Source: Poriferisodalis sp965208895 (GTDB lineage: Bacteria > Actinomycetota > Acidimicrobiia > Acidimicrobiales > Poriferisodalaceae). From it: a stretch of 64,000 nt of DNA. Within the stretch, counting starts at the first letter, position 1. Each line of letters begins with the position of its first letter. Below the pieces are notes generated by a model. The model did no database searches. It was given only the letters and a program-made list of their open reading frames with translations, and had not been told where the DNA came from. The position numbers and the translations under genes are program-made. The DNA lies in assembly GCF_965208895.1 (NCBI RefSeq), contig NZ_OZ242363.1:744001-808000 (forward strand). Reading direction: 5' to 3'. Shown in pieces: positions 17,910 to 25,858 of the stretch.

Positions 17910-18780
17910 TGTCGCCTTCATCGGACTCGGCGTCATGGGCTACCCGATGGCCGGTCACTTGGCTGCGGCCGGGCATCGGGTCGCCGTGTTCAATCGCACG
18001 AGGAGCGTCGCTCAGCGCTGGACCGCCGAACACGCCGGGGTGACGGCACCCACACCGGCTCAGGCTGCCACCGGCGCATCGATCGTGTTCATGTGCGTCG
18101 GCGCTGATGACGACGTGCGTGCTGTCGCCTACGGCGATGACGGTGCCTTAGGCGCCATGAGCGACGGGTCGATCCTCGTTGACCACACGACGGCGTCGGC
18201 GGATTTGGCACGTGAGCTGGCCGCGGTGTCCTCCGAGCAAGGCGTGGGCTTTGTGGACGCGCCCGTATCCGGGGGCGAAGCCGGGGCGCAGAACGGCGTC
18301 CTGACCGTCATGTGCGGCGGCGAAGCGGGACACTTCGAACGGGCGCGGCCGGTCATGGACTCCTATGCGCGAACGGTCACTCTGATCGGTCCCGCCGGGT
18401 CGGGACAGCTCACCAAGATGGTGAACCAGATCTGCATCGCCGGGCTGGTCCAGGCACTGTCGGAGGGTCTCGAGTTCGGCCGGCGGGCCGGCCTCGATCT
18501 CGACGCCGTGCTGGAGACCATCTCGCAGGGCGCTGCGGGGTCGTGGCAGATGTCCAACCGCGGGACCACGATGATGGCCGACGAGTTCGAGTTCGGCTTC
18601 GCGGTGGACTGGATGCGCAAAGACCTCGGCATCGTGATGGCCGAAGCGCAGCGCAACGGCGCTCCCCTGCCGGTCACCTCGCTCGTCGACCAGTTCTACA
18701 AGCGCGTCCAGGAGCTCAGCGGCGGCCGCTGGGACACCTCCAGCCTCATCGCATTGCTGCGCCCGCCGCCGGAACGCTGA
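17899..18780 (+). CDS. 3-hydroxyisobutyrate dehydrogenase-like beta-hydroxyacid dehydrogenase
   Basis: A 293-residue NAD(P)-dependent dehydrogenase. The Rossmann motif FIGLGVMGYPMAGHL is at residues 7-21, the substrate motif DAPVSGGEAGA follows, and the catalytic Lys173 lies in GQLTKMVNQ. Members reduce tartronate semialdehyde or oxidise 3-hydroxyisobutyrate and similar acids. GTG 17899 is chosen because the family N-terminus begins there; the frame upstream only overlaps the CoA synthetase in another frame. Together with the glyoxylate-type aminotransferase downstream it may handle small C3-C4 products of the pathway. Confidence 0.88.
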   Translation: MPDDVAFIGLGVMGYPMAGHLAAAGHRVAVFNRTRSVAQRWTAEHAGVTAPTPAQAATGASIVFMCVGADDDVRAVAYGDDGALGAMSDGSILVDHTTASADLARELAAVSSEQGVGFVDAPVSGGEAGAQNGVLTVMCGGEAGHFERARPVMDSYARTVTLIGPAGSGQLTKMVNQICIAGLVQALSEGLEFGRRAGLDLDAVLETISQGAAGSWQMSNRGTTMMADEFEFGFAVDWMRKDLGIVMAEAQRNGAPLPVTSLVDQFYKRVQELSGGRWDTSSLIALLRPPPER

Positions 18781-18806
18781 GCACGCGGCAAGTACCGTGC
18801 GGGCTC

Positions 18807-19889
18807 GTGACACACAGCGACCGCATCTTGATGGGGCCGGGGCCCTCCAACCCCTATCCCGAGGTGATGGAGGCATTCACCCGCCCCATCCTCGGCCACC
18901 TCGACCCTGAATTCATCGCTCTGCTCGACGAGACCAACGAGCGACTGCGGACCGTGTGGCAGACCCGGAACCTGCTGACGTTCCCGGTCAGCGCCACCGG
19001 CTCGGCAGGCATGGAAGCGGCCTTCTGCAATTTCGTCGAGCCTGGCGATGCGGTGGTCATCGGCGTCAACGGTGTCTTCGGCACCCGCATGTGCGACGTG
19101 GCTGCACGCTGTGGCGCCGAGGTAGTGGCCGTGAACACCGACTGGGGCCGCGCCATCGATCCGCAACGTCTCATCGAGGCCCACCCGTCGCCGAAGATCA
19201 TCGCGGTGGTCCACGCAGAGACGTCCACTGGCGTGCGAAACGACATCGCACCCCTGGGCGAAGCGAAGGGCGATGCGCTCCTGCTCACCGACTGCGTCAC
19301 ATCGCTGGGCGGCATCGAAGTCGACATCGACGGGTGGGGCGTCGACATCGCCTACAGCGGCACGCAGAAGTGCCTCGGGGTGCCCCCGGGTCTCGCTCCG
19401 CTCACCGTCAGCGACCGCGCGCTGGACTCGCTGGTCGGCCGGCCCCAGAGCTGGTACCTGGACTTGAACATGATCCGGGCCTATGTCGTCGGCGAGGGCG
19501 CCCGCGCCTACCACCACACCGCTCCGATCTCGATGCTCTATGGCCTCCATGCCGGCCTCGGCGCCGTGCTCGATGAGGGGCTGGACAACGCCTGGGCGCG
19601 CCACCAGGCCTGCGGCGACGAACTGCATGCGTGCCTGCCCGAGCTGGGCTTCGAACTGTGGGCGCAGGAGGGCCACCGTCTGCCCGAGCTCACCACCGTC
19701 ACGCTGCCTGCAAGATTCGACGATGCCGCGGGGCGGCGCGCCCTACTCGAGCGTTACGGCATCGAGGTGGGCGGCGGGCTCGGCCCAGTCGCCGGCAAGG
19801 TGTGGCGCATCGGCTGCATGGGCCACACCGCCCGGATGCGCAACGTCAGGATGCTGCTGGGTGCGCTCGAGGAACTCGTCCAGAGCTGA
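18807..19889 (+). CDS. Class V aminotransferase, serine/alanine-glyoxylate type
   Basis: A 360-residue PLP enzyme. The N-terminal LMGPGPSNPYPEV and the PLP-lysine motif YSGTQKCLG (Lys188) are typical of serine-glyoxylate / alanine-glyoxylate aminotransferases. The C-terminal WRIGCMGHTA completes the family pattern. It starts with GTG 18807, 26 bases after the dehydrogenase stop, and ends the plus-strand unit that begins at 15186. The amino donor and acceptor cannot be determined from the sequence. Confidence 0.9.
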   Translation: MTHSDRILMGPGPSNPYPEVMEAFTRPILGHLDPEFIALLDETNERLRTVWQTRNLLTFPVSATGSAGMEAAFCNFVEPGDAVVIGVNGVFGTRMCDVAARCGAEVVAVNTDWGRAIDPQRLIEAHPSPKIIAVVHAETSTGVRNDIAPLGEAKGDALLLTDCVTSLGGIEVDIDGWGVDIAYSGTQKCLGVPPGLAPLTVSDRALDSLVGRPQSWYLDLNMIRAYVVGEGARAYHHTAPISMLYGLHAGLGAVLDEGLDNAWARHQACGDELHACLPELGFELWAQEGHRLPELTTVTLPARFDDAAGRRALLERYGIEVGGGLGPVAGKVWRIGCMGHTARMRNVRMLLGALEELVQS

Positions 19890-19920
19890 ATCACCGACGC
19901 CGCTGGTGCGGTGTCGTCGA

Positions 19921-21123
19921 TCAGCCCGTCGGGTGCAACTGCAGCAGTTCGCGGCCGAGCGCGGCCCGGTAGGTGTTGTGGAAGTGATGCAACGCAGGCT
20001 CGTTGCGCCCGAACACGACGTGACTGAGGGCACCGCTGTTGGCTGAGCGCTGCTGGCTGGCGCTCATCGCATAGTCCTCGTCACGGATGATGTTCCCGAA
20101 TCCGCGAGCCACCTCTTCGGCCATGTGGACGCCATCTTCGCCAGTTGCATCGCCAGACGCTGTGTCAACCGAGACGTGGGGCCGCAGGTAGAACGAGATG
20201 CGGCTCGTGTGCCGCCCCGGATCCTGGGCGTCGGGATAGGCACGGACGACATAGACGACGCTGCCCGAGGGGATGAGCTGCGTGTTGGGGAACAGCCAAT
20301 ACACCGGCAGCGTGGCGGTGCACAGGTCCCAGTCGTCGGGCGGGAGCTTGCGCATCTCGTCGATCTCGCGCCGGCACAGCAGCATTCGGTGGTTCCGGCC
20401 GAAGGTGTCATAGCACTGCACGTTGCCGTGAAAGGCCGCGGAAAGCGTGTCGGAATGCAGCACCGGGAAGTGGTACGTCTCGCCGAACGTGTCCATGGCG
20501 AGCTTCCAGTTGCAGTCCACGTCGTACCGGTCGCCGCCGAGCCGGCGCAGCTTGCCGAGATCCCAGTCGGCGAGGTCTGCGGCCAGTTCGGCGCCCAGCA
20601 GCTCGTCGGGATCGATGACGCCATTGGGCTGCGGATGCACCCACAGCAAGCCCTCGCGCTCGACCGCCGGCAGCGGGACCAGTCCCAGTTCTGCGCGATC
20701 CAGCTCGCCGAAGTGGTCGGACTTGGGCAAACCCACCAGCGTCCCGTTGCCGTCGTAGGTCCAGTTGTGAAATGGGCACGCAAAGCGGCGCTTTCTGCCG
20801 CGCTCGGCAGACTCGATGACCACACCGCGGTGCCGGCAGGCGTTCACGAACGCCTTGAACTCCCCCGACGCAGTGCGCGTCGCCAGGATCGGTGTGCCGA
20901 GTTCATCGAAGGTCATGAACGACCCGGGCTCAGCCAGATCGCCCGACAGCCCGACAATCTGCGGATGATGGTCGAAGAACTCGCTGCGCTCCACTGCTGC
21001 AAGTTCAGGATCGGTGTATGACGACGTGGGGTTGTACCTCACACCGCCGGCATCCACGTTGGTGCCGGAGTCGAGTCGCGCCAACAGGGTCTTGATCTGA
21101 TCGATCTGCTCGGCGCGCTTCAC
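19921..21123 (-). CDS. Rieske-type aromatic-ring-hydroxylating oxygenase, large subunit
   Basis: About 400 residues. The Rieske [2Fe-2S] site is Cys96-x-His98 ... Cys116-x2-His119 (CRHRG and CPFHNW). The catalytic domain shows MDTFGETYHFPVLH, matching the mononuclear iron motif with its bridging Asp and two His. These enzymes hydroxylate or demethylate aromatic substrates using an electron-transfer partner; a ferredoxin reductase is encoded at 54.0 kb but is not linked. The frame is open to 21345, but its first 70 codons come from dispersed repeat copy B, so the GTG at 21123 is taken as start. Confidence 0.88.
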   Translation of the reverse strand: MKRAEQIDQIKTLLARLDSGTNVDAGGVRYNPTSSYTDPELAAVERSEFFDHHPQIVGLSGDLAEPGSFMTFDELGTPILATRTASGEFKAFVNACRHRGVVIESAERGRKRRFACPFHNWTYDGNGTLVGLPKSDHFGELDRAELGLVPLPAVEREGLLWVHPQPNGVIDPDELLGAELAADLADWDLGKLRRLGGDRYDVDCNWKLAMDTFGETYHFPVLHSDTLSAAFHGNVQCYDTFGRNHRMLLCRREIDEMRKLPPDDWDLCTATLPVYWLFPNTQLIPSGSVVYVVRAYPDAQDPGRHTSRISFYLRPHVSVDTASGDATGEDGVHMAEEVARGFGNIIRDEDYAMSASQQRSANSGALSHVVFGRNEPALHHFHNTYRAALGRELLQLHPTG

Positions 21124-21152
21124 GTCGAAAGTATGCCAGCACCCGGAACTTG

Positions 21153-21264
21153 GAGGAAGCGCCAATAGGTGAACCCTGCCGTTGTCGCACCAGTCGTTTC
21201 CCGCTCTTGTTCGCTGTCGCTCACGGGCCGCTCGGGCCACGGCTTCGCCTATCGGCTCAGCCTC
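21153..21264. repeat. Dispersed palindromic repeat, copy B
   Basis: A full-length copy. The left end GAGGAAGCGCCAATAGGTGA and the reverse complement of the right end, GAGGCTGAGCCGATAGGCGA, are imperfect terminal inverted repeats. Between them lie GTTGTCGCACCAGTCGTTTC, CGCTCTTGTTCGC and the core GGGCCGCTCGGGCC. It sits between the Rieske start and the enoyl-CoA hydratase stop. Confidence 0.85.
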
Positions 21265-21277
21265 TTGGGGCGGGGGC

Positions 21278-22138
21278 TCAGCGCAGCCAGTCGTTGTACT
21301 CCGGCTGGCGCTTGGCCTGGAATGCTGCGACGCCCTCTGCGGCATCGGGCAGGTGGTCGGTGATGGCTGTCTTGGAGGCGATCTCGTCGAGCGACTGCTC
21401 CCACGTCATTTCTGCTGCCAGCAGGATCGAGCGCTTCAGCATGCGCATGGCCACCTGGGGCCCTTCGGCCAGCTCGTCGGCGAGCTTGCCCGCAGCAGCC
21501 GGCAGCTCTTCGTCGTCGACCACTTCGTGCACCAGCCCGAGCTCGTGCGCGGCCTCGGCGTCGACGATCCGCTTGCGCATCATGAAATCGGTCGCCTTGG
21601 CCACGCCGAGGTGCTGCACCAGCAGCCACTGGCCGCCTTCGTCGGGCAGCAGACCGAAACGCAGCGTTGCCGAGCCCATGCGAGCCGAACGCGCCGCAAT
21701 CCGGAAGTCGCACGCCAGCGCGAAGCTGAAGCCGGTCTGGATGGCGAAGCCGTTGATGGCAGAAATGGTCAGCTTGTCGAGGCGGCGCACCGCGGTGTTG
21801 ACCGCCTGAGAGATCGTCCGCAGGCTGTTGTAGGTGCCGGCGGCATTGTGATGCCCGCCGAAGATCGTGGGCGTGGCAGAGGGGCGGGATTGCTCGTAGC
21901 TGCCCAGGTTGTCGCCCGCCCAGAACGCCCGGCCCTGGCCGGTGAACACCACCACCCGTACCGCGTCGTCCATCTGCACTTGGGTGATCAGCTCGATCAG
22001 ATCCCGCTTCATCGAATGGGTCGAGGCGTTCATCGACTCGGGCCGGTTGAATGTCACGGTCAGCACACCGCTGGATGCCAAGGCCTGCTCGAAGCCGAAG
22101 TACTCGGTGTCGAGGTAGCCCGCTTGCTCGGTTGTCAT
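21278..22138 (-). CDS. Enoyl-CoA hydratase/isomerase family protein
   Basis: A 286-residue crotonase-fold protein. The oxyanion-hole segments are GRAFWAGDNL and AINGFAIQTGFSFALACDFRI, followed by RFGLLPDEGG. The usual hydratase glutamate in the first active-site loop is not clear, so the reaction could be hydration, isomerisation or C-C bond cleavage. It is on the minus strand beside the Rieske oxygenase; repeat copy B separates the two. ATG 22138 is a clear start. Confidence 0.88.
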   Translation of the reverse strand: MTTEQAGYLDTEYFGFEQALASSGVLTVTFNRPESMNASTHSMKRDLIELITQVQMDDAVRVVVFTGQGRAFWAGDNLGSYEQSRPSATPTIFGGHHNAAGTYNSLRTISQAVNTAVRRLDKLTISAINGFAIQTGFSFALACDFRIAARSARMGSATLRFGLLPDEGGQWLLVQHLGVAKATDFMMRKRIVDAEAAHELGLVHEVVDDEELPAAAGKLADELAEGPQVAMRMLKRSILLAAEMTWEQSLDEIASKTAITDHLPDAAEGVAAFQAKRQPEYNDWLR

Positions 22139-22207
22139 CGCTGATCCCCCTGCGTATGCGCCGGCCCGCCTTCTGCGGGACCCGTGCTGAACCTAGTGAT
22201 ACCTGAA

Positions 22208-22354
22208 CTTACTGATAATGCGGTACTCAGAGGCTGAGCCGATAGGCGAAGCCGTGGCCCGAGCGGCCCGTGAGCGACAGCGAACAAGAGCGGGAAACTA
22301 CCGGTGCGACAGCGGGAAGGTTTACCTATCGGCGCCGCCGCTTACTGATAATGC
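22208..22354. repeat. 14-bp direct repeats flanking dispersed repeat copy C
   Basis: CTTACTGATAATGC occurs at 22208-22221 and again at 22341-22354, immediately outside repeat copy C. Similarity continues weakly for about eight bases beyond each. This arrangement looks like a target-site duplication made on insertion, though 14 bp or more is long for most small elements. Confidence 0.6.
22230..22340. repeat. Dispersed palindromic repeat, copy C (opposite orientation to B)
   Basis: It begins GAGGCTGAGCCGATAGGCGA and contains the reverse complement of the core, TGGCCCGAGCGGCCCGTGAG. It ends with GGTTTACCTATCGGCGCC. It lies between the enoyl-CoA hydratase start and the small ORF at 22351. Confidence 0.85.
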
Positions 22355-22746
22355 AGGCACTCTGTACGCTGCCCGCTGTGACCGGCGAGTCAGGCGATGG
22401 GCCGTTCAGCCCGTTCGATGGGGTGCTCATGCTGCGGCTCGACGCCGAGACGCCCGGTGGCGACCGCGCCTACTACGTCACGCCGTTCGTGACTGACGGC
22501 GAGCGGCTGTTCGTCTTCGACGAACCCGGCGACCGCAGCGACGCTCTCGAAGAGCTGCTCGTCGGCAATCGAACTGCCGTCAGCTCGACGACGACCGGTG
22601 ACTTGAGCGTCGGGGCCGTCGGGGGCTACCCCACGCCCGACGAGGAAGCCTGGGCACGCGACGCCTGCTCGGCGAGGTTCTTCTACGACCAAGCCTTGCA
22701 AGACCTGGCTCAGCTCGGTGGCCTGGTGACACTCCACCCCGCCTGA
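22351..22746 (+). CDS. Hypothetical acidic protein
   Basis: About 131 residues, acidic, with no recognised family. Segments such as PFDGVLMLRLDAETPGGDRAY and ERLFVFDEPGDRSDALEELL look like genuine protein. ATG 22351 sits at the edge of repeat copy C inside the direct repeat; GTG 22378 (VTGESGDG) is an alternative start. The frame upstream of 22351 is repeat-derived and is excluded. Confidence 0.5.
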   Translation: MQALCTLPAVTGESGDGPFSPFDGVLMLRLDAETPGGDRAYYVTPFVTDGERLFVFDEPGDRSDALEELLVGNRTAVSSTTTGDLSVGAVGGYPTPDEEAWARDACSARFFYDQALQDLAQLGGLVTLHPA

Positions 22747-22753
22747 GCAACCA

Positions 22754-22844
22754 GTAGCCAGATGCTCCCCGCTCTTGTTCCCGATCCGAATGCGACTGTG
22801 CTCACGGGCCGCTCGGGCCACGGCTTCGCCGCCTGCTCAGCCTC
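22754..22844. repeat. Dispersed palindromic repeat, copy D (partial)
   Basis: It contains CCGCTCTTGTTCCCGA, the core GCTCACGGGCCGCTCGGGCC and the right end GCTCAGCCTC. The left inverted end is degraded. It fills the gap before the LLM oxidoreductase gene. Confidence 0.7.
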
Positions 22845-22856
22845 TAGGGTTCCGGC

Positions 22857-23924
22857 GTGCGAACAGCCATCGGATTCGGAGGTCCGGCGTCGGGCAAGCG
22901 CCGCGACTGGGATGAACAGGTCGAGTTTCTGCGAGAAGCCGACCGCCTCGGCGTAGATATCTTGTGGTCCGCCGAGGCATGGGGCATGGACGGCGTCAGC
23001 ACGCTTGCCTACCTCGCCGCGGTGACGCAACGCTGCCAGCTCGGCACCGGCATCTTGCAGATCTCGGCCCGTACCCCGGTCATGACCGCCATGACCGCGC
23101 TCTCGCTGGCCGCAATGACCGACGACAGGTTCATCCTGGGGCTCGGCGTGAGCGGGCCCCAAGTGGTGGAAGGGCTCCATGGGGTCCGCTTCGCCGACCC
23201 GCTGGGGCGGCTGCGCGAGACCGTCGACATCTGCCGCCAGGCGTTTGCGGGCGAGAGGATTGCCTATGACGGCCGGCACCATGTGCTCCCGTTGCCCGAC
23301 GGGCAGGGCAAGTCGCTGCGGCTGGCACAGCCTGCCAACGACAGCATCGAGATCTGGCTCGCCACACTGGGGCCCAAGTCGTTGCATTACACCGGCGAGG
23401 CCGCCGACGGCTGGGTGGGCGTGTGCTTCGTGCCGAGCCGTCCCGAGGTGACGTGGGGCAAGGTGCTCTCCGGTGCCGAAGCAGCCGGGCGCCCGCCGAG
23501 CGCCGTCGCGTGCCAGGCGGGCGGCGCCGTGGAGTTCGGCGACGACATCGAAGAGCTGATAGCGCCGCGGCGCCCCGGCCTCGCGTTCACGCTGGGCGCG
23601 ATGGGCTCGGCGACAGCGAACTTCTACAACGACGCCTACCGCCGCGCCGGCTTCTCCGACGAGTGCCGCCACGTGCAGCGTCTGTGGCTCGACGGCGATC
23701 GCGCTGGCGCCGCAGCCGCCGTGCCCGACCGCCTGGTCACCGAGACCAACTTCTTGGGCACCCACGACCAGGTCACCGACCAGGTCCGGGCGTATCGCGA
23801 CGCAGGAGTGGACGTGTTGCGTCTGCAGCCTGAGGGGGCCACGGCCGCCGACCGGCTGGACACGCTCGCACAGATGGTCGACATCGTGCGGGCCGTCAAC
23901 GCCGAAGCCCCCGCCGCCGGCTAG
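22857..23924 (+). CDS. LLM-class (luciferase-like) F420- or flavin-dependent oxidoreductase
   Basis: A 355-residue TIM-barrel oxidoreductase. Family blocks are EADRLGVDILWSAEAWGMD, LGTGILQISARTPVMTAMTA, FILGLGVSGPQVVEGLHG and PLGRLRETVDICR. This subgroup in actinobacteria generally uses coenzyme F420; the cofactor is inferred from family, not read directly. It starts with GTG 22857 just after repeat copy D. Substrate is unknown. Confidence 0.85.
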   Translation: MRTAIGFGGPASGKRRDWDEQVEFLREADRLGVDILWSAEAWGMDGVSTLAYLAAVTQRCQLGTGILQISARTPVMTAMTALSLAAMTDDRFILGLGVSGPQVVEGLHGVRFADPLGRLRETVDICRQAFAGERIAYDGRHHVLPLPDGQGKSLRLAQPANDSIEIWLATLGPKSLHYTGEAADGWVGVCFVPSRPEVTWGKVLSGAEAAGRPPSAVACQAGGAVEFGDDIEELIAPRRPGLAFTLGAMGSATANFYNDAYRRAGFSDECRHVQRLWLDGDRAGAAAAVPDRLVTETNFLGTHDQVTDQVRAYRDAGVDVLRLQPEGATAADRLDTLAQMVDIVRAVNAEAPAAG

Positions 23925-23984
23925 TCCGGCCCACGGGCTCGCCGCGACCTGTCAGGCCGCCTCGGCGTCGCTACCGTGGGTTCC

Positions 23985-24395
23985 ATGACGGAACGACCTG
24001 TCGCATTCACTGAGTCGGAGTTGCGGGAGCGGCTCACCCCCATGCAGTACCACGTCACCCAAGAGGCAGGCACCGAAGGCCCCTTCACCGGCGAGACCTG
24101 GGACAACCATGCCGAGGGCGACTACCTCTGCGTGGTGTGCGGTGCCGAGCTGTTCAGCTCAGAGACAAAGTTCGAGAGCGGCTCCGGCTGGCCCAGCTTC
24201 ACCCAGCCGGTAGACGACGCTGCGGTCAAAACCGAGGTCGATCGCTCCTTGGGCATGGTCCGCACCGAGGTGATGTGCAAGGCCTGCGGCGCGCACTTGG
24301 GCCACGTCTTTCCCGATGGCCCACGCCCGACGGGCGATCGCTTCTGCATGAACTCGGCGTCGCTGCAGTTCTCGCCCGCCGACAACCCGGACTGA
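23985..24395 (+). CDS. msrB: Peptide-methionine (R)-S-oxide reductase
   Basis: A 136-residue enzyme that repairs methionine-R-sulfoxide. The zinc-binding CxxC pairs are CVVCG and CKACG. The substrate pocket is GSGWPSF and the catalytic residue is Cys121 in DRFCMNSAS. Because this genome appears to use selenocysteine I checked this position: it is an ordinary TGC codon. ATG 23985 fits the family; a GTG three codons upstream is possible. Confidence 0.95.
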   Translation: MTERPVAFTESELRERLTPMQYHVTQEAGTEGPFTGETWDNHAEGDYLCVVCGAELFSSETKFESGSGWPSFTQPVDDAAVKTEVDRSLGMVRTEVMCKACGAHLGHVFPDGPRPTGDRFCMNSASLQFSPADNPD

Positions 24396-24481
24396 CTCGG
24401 TTCGTCTGAGCACCGGTCGGCCATAGCGGGCACCGCGTCAGCTGGTGCCCAGTCGGCCAGCGGCCGGAACGCCGCTGGCGG

Positions 24482-25105
24482 TCAATCGGTGATGCCGTCG
24501 CCCGGTTCGCTGCCGATGTCCAGACTGAGCTGCACGGCGATCGGTTCGTCAGGAAACAGCTTCACCACGTCGGCGTCGAGCTCGCGGCGCACGCCCGCTA
24601 CGGGCAGCACAGTCAGCATGGCCGCCTGGCCTTGTCGCAGCAGGCTCAGCACTTGGTCGTCGTCGACCAGCAACACGTCGGTGCCGCTGATGACGATGTT
24701 CGCCGACGCAACCTCGCCGCCGAGCTGGTTGCGGAGGTAGTCGAACGCCCGCGCAATCGACTTCAGGTCGATGCCGGCGTCGCGCATCTTCTTGGCGATC
24801 TTCAGCTCGACGAGGTCGTTGTAGGAATAGCGACGCCGTGATCCGCTGCCGGTGGCTTTCGCAACCGACGGCCTCACCAGCCCCTGGCGGGCCCAGTGAT
24901 CGAGCTGGCGGTAGGTGATGCCGACAAGCTCGGCAGTCTGCGGGCCGAAGAAACCCTCCGCGAGCGCGCCGAGGGCTTCAGCGCCGCTTGACTCGGAGAG
25001 GTCTGCTTCGCCGGTGGACGCGAGAGGCGCCGAGCGGGATCTCGGCGTGTCGGCGCCTCCCGATGCCGTTGGCTCAGACGACAGGGCTCGTTGCTGAACG
25101 GCCAT
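24482..25105 (-). CDS. MerR-family regulator, homologue of mycobacterial Rv1830 by position and type
   Basis: About 207 residues. The winged-HTH region reads TAELVGITYRQLDHWARQGLVRPS followed by GSRRRYSYNDLVELKIAKKMRDAGI. The C-terminal part (about 110 residues) is an effector or dimerisation domain without clear metal-binding cysteines. It is the last gene of the minus-strand cluster gcvH / FHA / FtsR / DUF151 / MerR. ATG 25105 is chosen because GGGGAGG lies 8-14 bases upstream; the frame extends to 25141 without such a signal. Confidence 0.85.
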   Translation of the reverse strand: MAVQQRALSSEPTASGGADTPRSRSAPLASTGEADLSESSGAEALGALAEGFFGPQTAELVGITYRQLDHWARQGLVRPSVAKATGSGSRRRYSYNDLVELKIAKKMRDAGIDLKSIARAFDYLRNQLGGEVASANIVISGTDVLLVDDDQVLSLLRQGQAAMLTVLPVAGVRRELDADVVKLFPDEPIAVQLSLDIGSEPGDGITD

Positions 25106-25279
25106 CGGTTTTTCCTCCCCCATCCACAGCGGACGCCGCAAATCACATTTTGCGAACTACTGGTTTGTGATCCGCGCTCCCACAGAGCGTACGACGACCC
25201 GCCGCTGCGACGCAAGCGGCCAGATAACGGGAGCTGGCAGCGGCCGTTCGGGCCGCAGCAGCGGTCGGGCCACCGCGCC

Positions 25280-25804
25280 TCACTCCGGGTCGCTGGCCTC
25301 CGCCGCGGGCCCAAAGTCGTCGGGCCGCACGTCGTCGAGGAACTGCTTGAACTCGTCGAGGAGCTCGTCGGGGTCGACATCGGCGGGGGGATCGGGAGGA
25401 AGCTCGATGATCTGCCCCGCTTCGTCGAGCACCGATTCGCTGGCGAAGATGGGGGTGTCGGCCCGCACCGCCAGCGCCACGGCGTCGCTCGGCCGAGCGG
25501 AGATCGTATGGGTGGCCTCCCCGACCGTGACCTCCATCTCGGCGAAGAAGGTGCGGTCGCGCAGGTCGGTGACGGTGACCTTGACGAGCGTCGCTCCGAG
25601 CACGTCCAGCATGGCCGCCATCAGGTCGTGCGTCAGCGGCCGCGGCACTCGAATCTGCTCGATGCCGCGGTAGATCGCCTGGGCCTCGGGGGTGTCGATC
25701 ACCACCGGCAGCACGCGCTGAGAACCGCCGGTCTCGCGCAGCAACAGCAAGGGGCTCTGCGAGGGCATCTCCACCTGCACGCCAAGGAGCTCCATCTCAA
25801 CCAT
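25280..25804 (-). CDS. DUF151 bifunctional nuclease family protein
   Basis: About 174 residues. The DUF151 pattern is visible as MELLGVQVEMPSQSPLLLLRE, LPVVIDTPEAQAIYRG, RPLTHDLMAAML and ARPSDAVALAVR. Plant and bacterial members have been reported to have DNase/RNase activity; the cellular role in actinobacteria is unclear. It lies between the FtsR-like and the MerR genes, as Rv1829 does in mycobacteria. ATG 25804 is preferred over GTG 25813. Confidence 0.88.
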   Translation of the reverse strand: MVEMELLGVQVEMPSQSPLLLLRETGGSQRVLPVVIDTPEAQAIYRGIEQIRVPRPLTHDLMAAMLDVLGATLVKVTVTDLRDRTFFAEMEVTVGEATHTISARPSDAVALAVRADTPIFASESVLDEAGQIIELPPDPPADVDPDELLDEFKQFLDDVRPDDFGPAAEASDPE

Positions 25805-25858
25805 GGCCCGCACATTACTTCGGCCCCTGCTCCCGGTGAGCCGGCGAACACTCAGCGA

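Noticed and set aside
21124..21345. N-terminal extension of the Rieske oxygenase frame
   Set aside because: The extra 70 or so codons translate dispersed repeat copy B; the same peptide (EAEPIGEAVARAARERQRTR) appears at copy C.
24345..24347. Selenocysteine in MsrB
   Set aside because: The catalytic codon is TGC, an ordinary cysteine.
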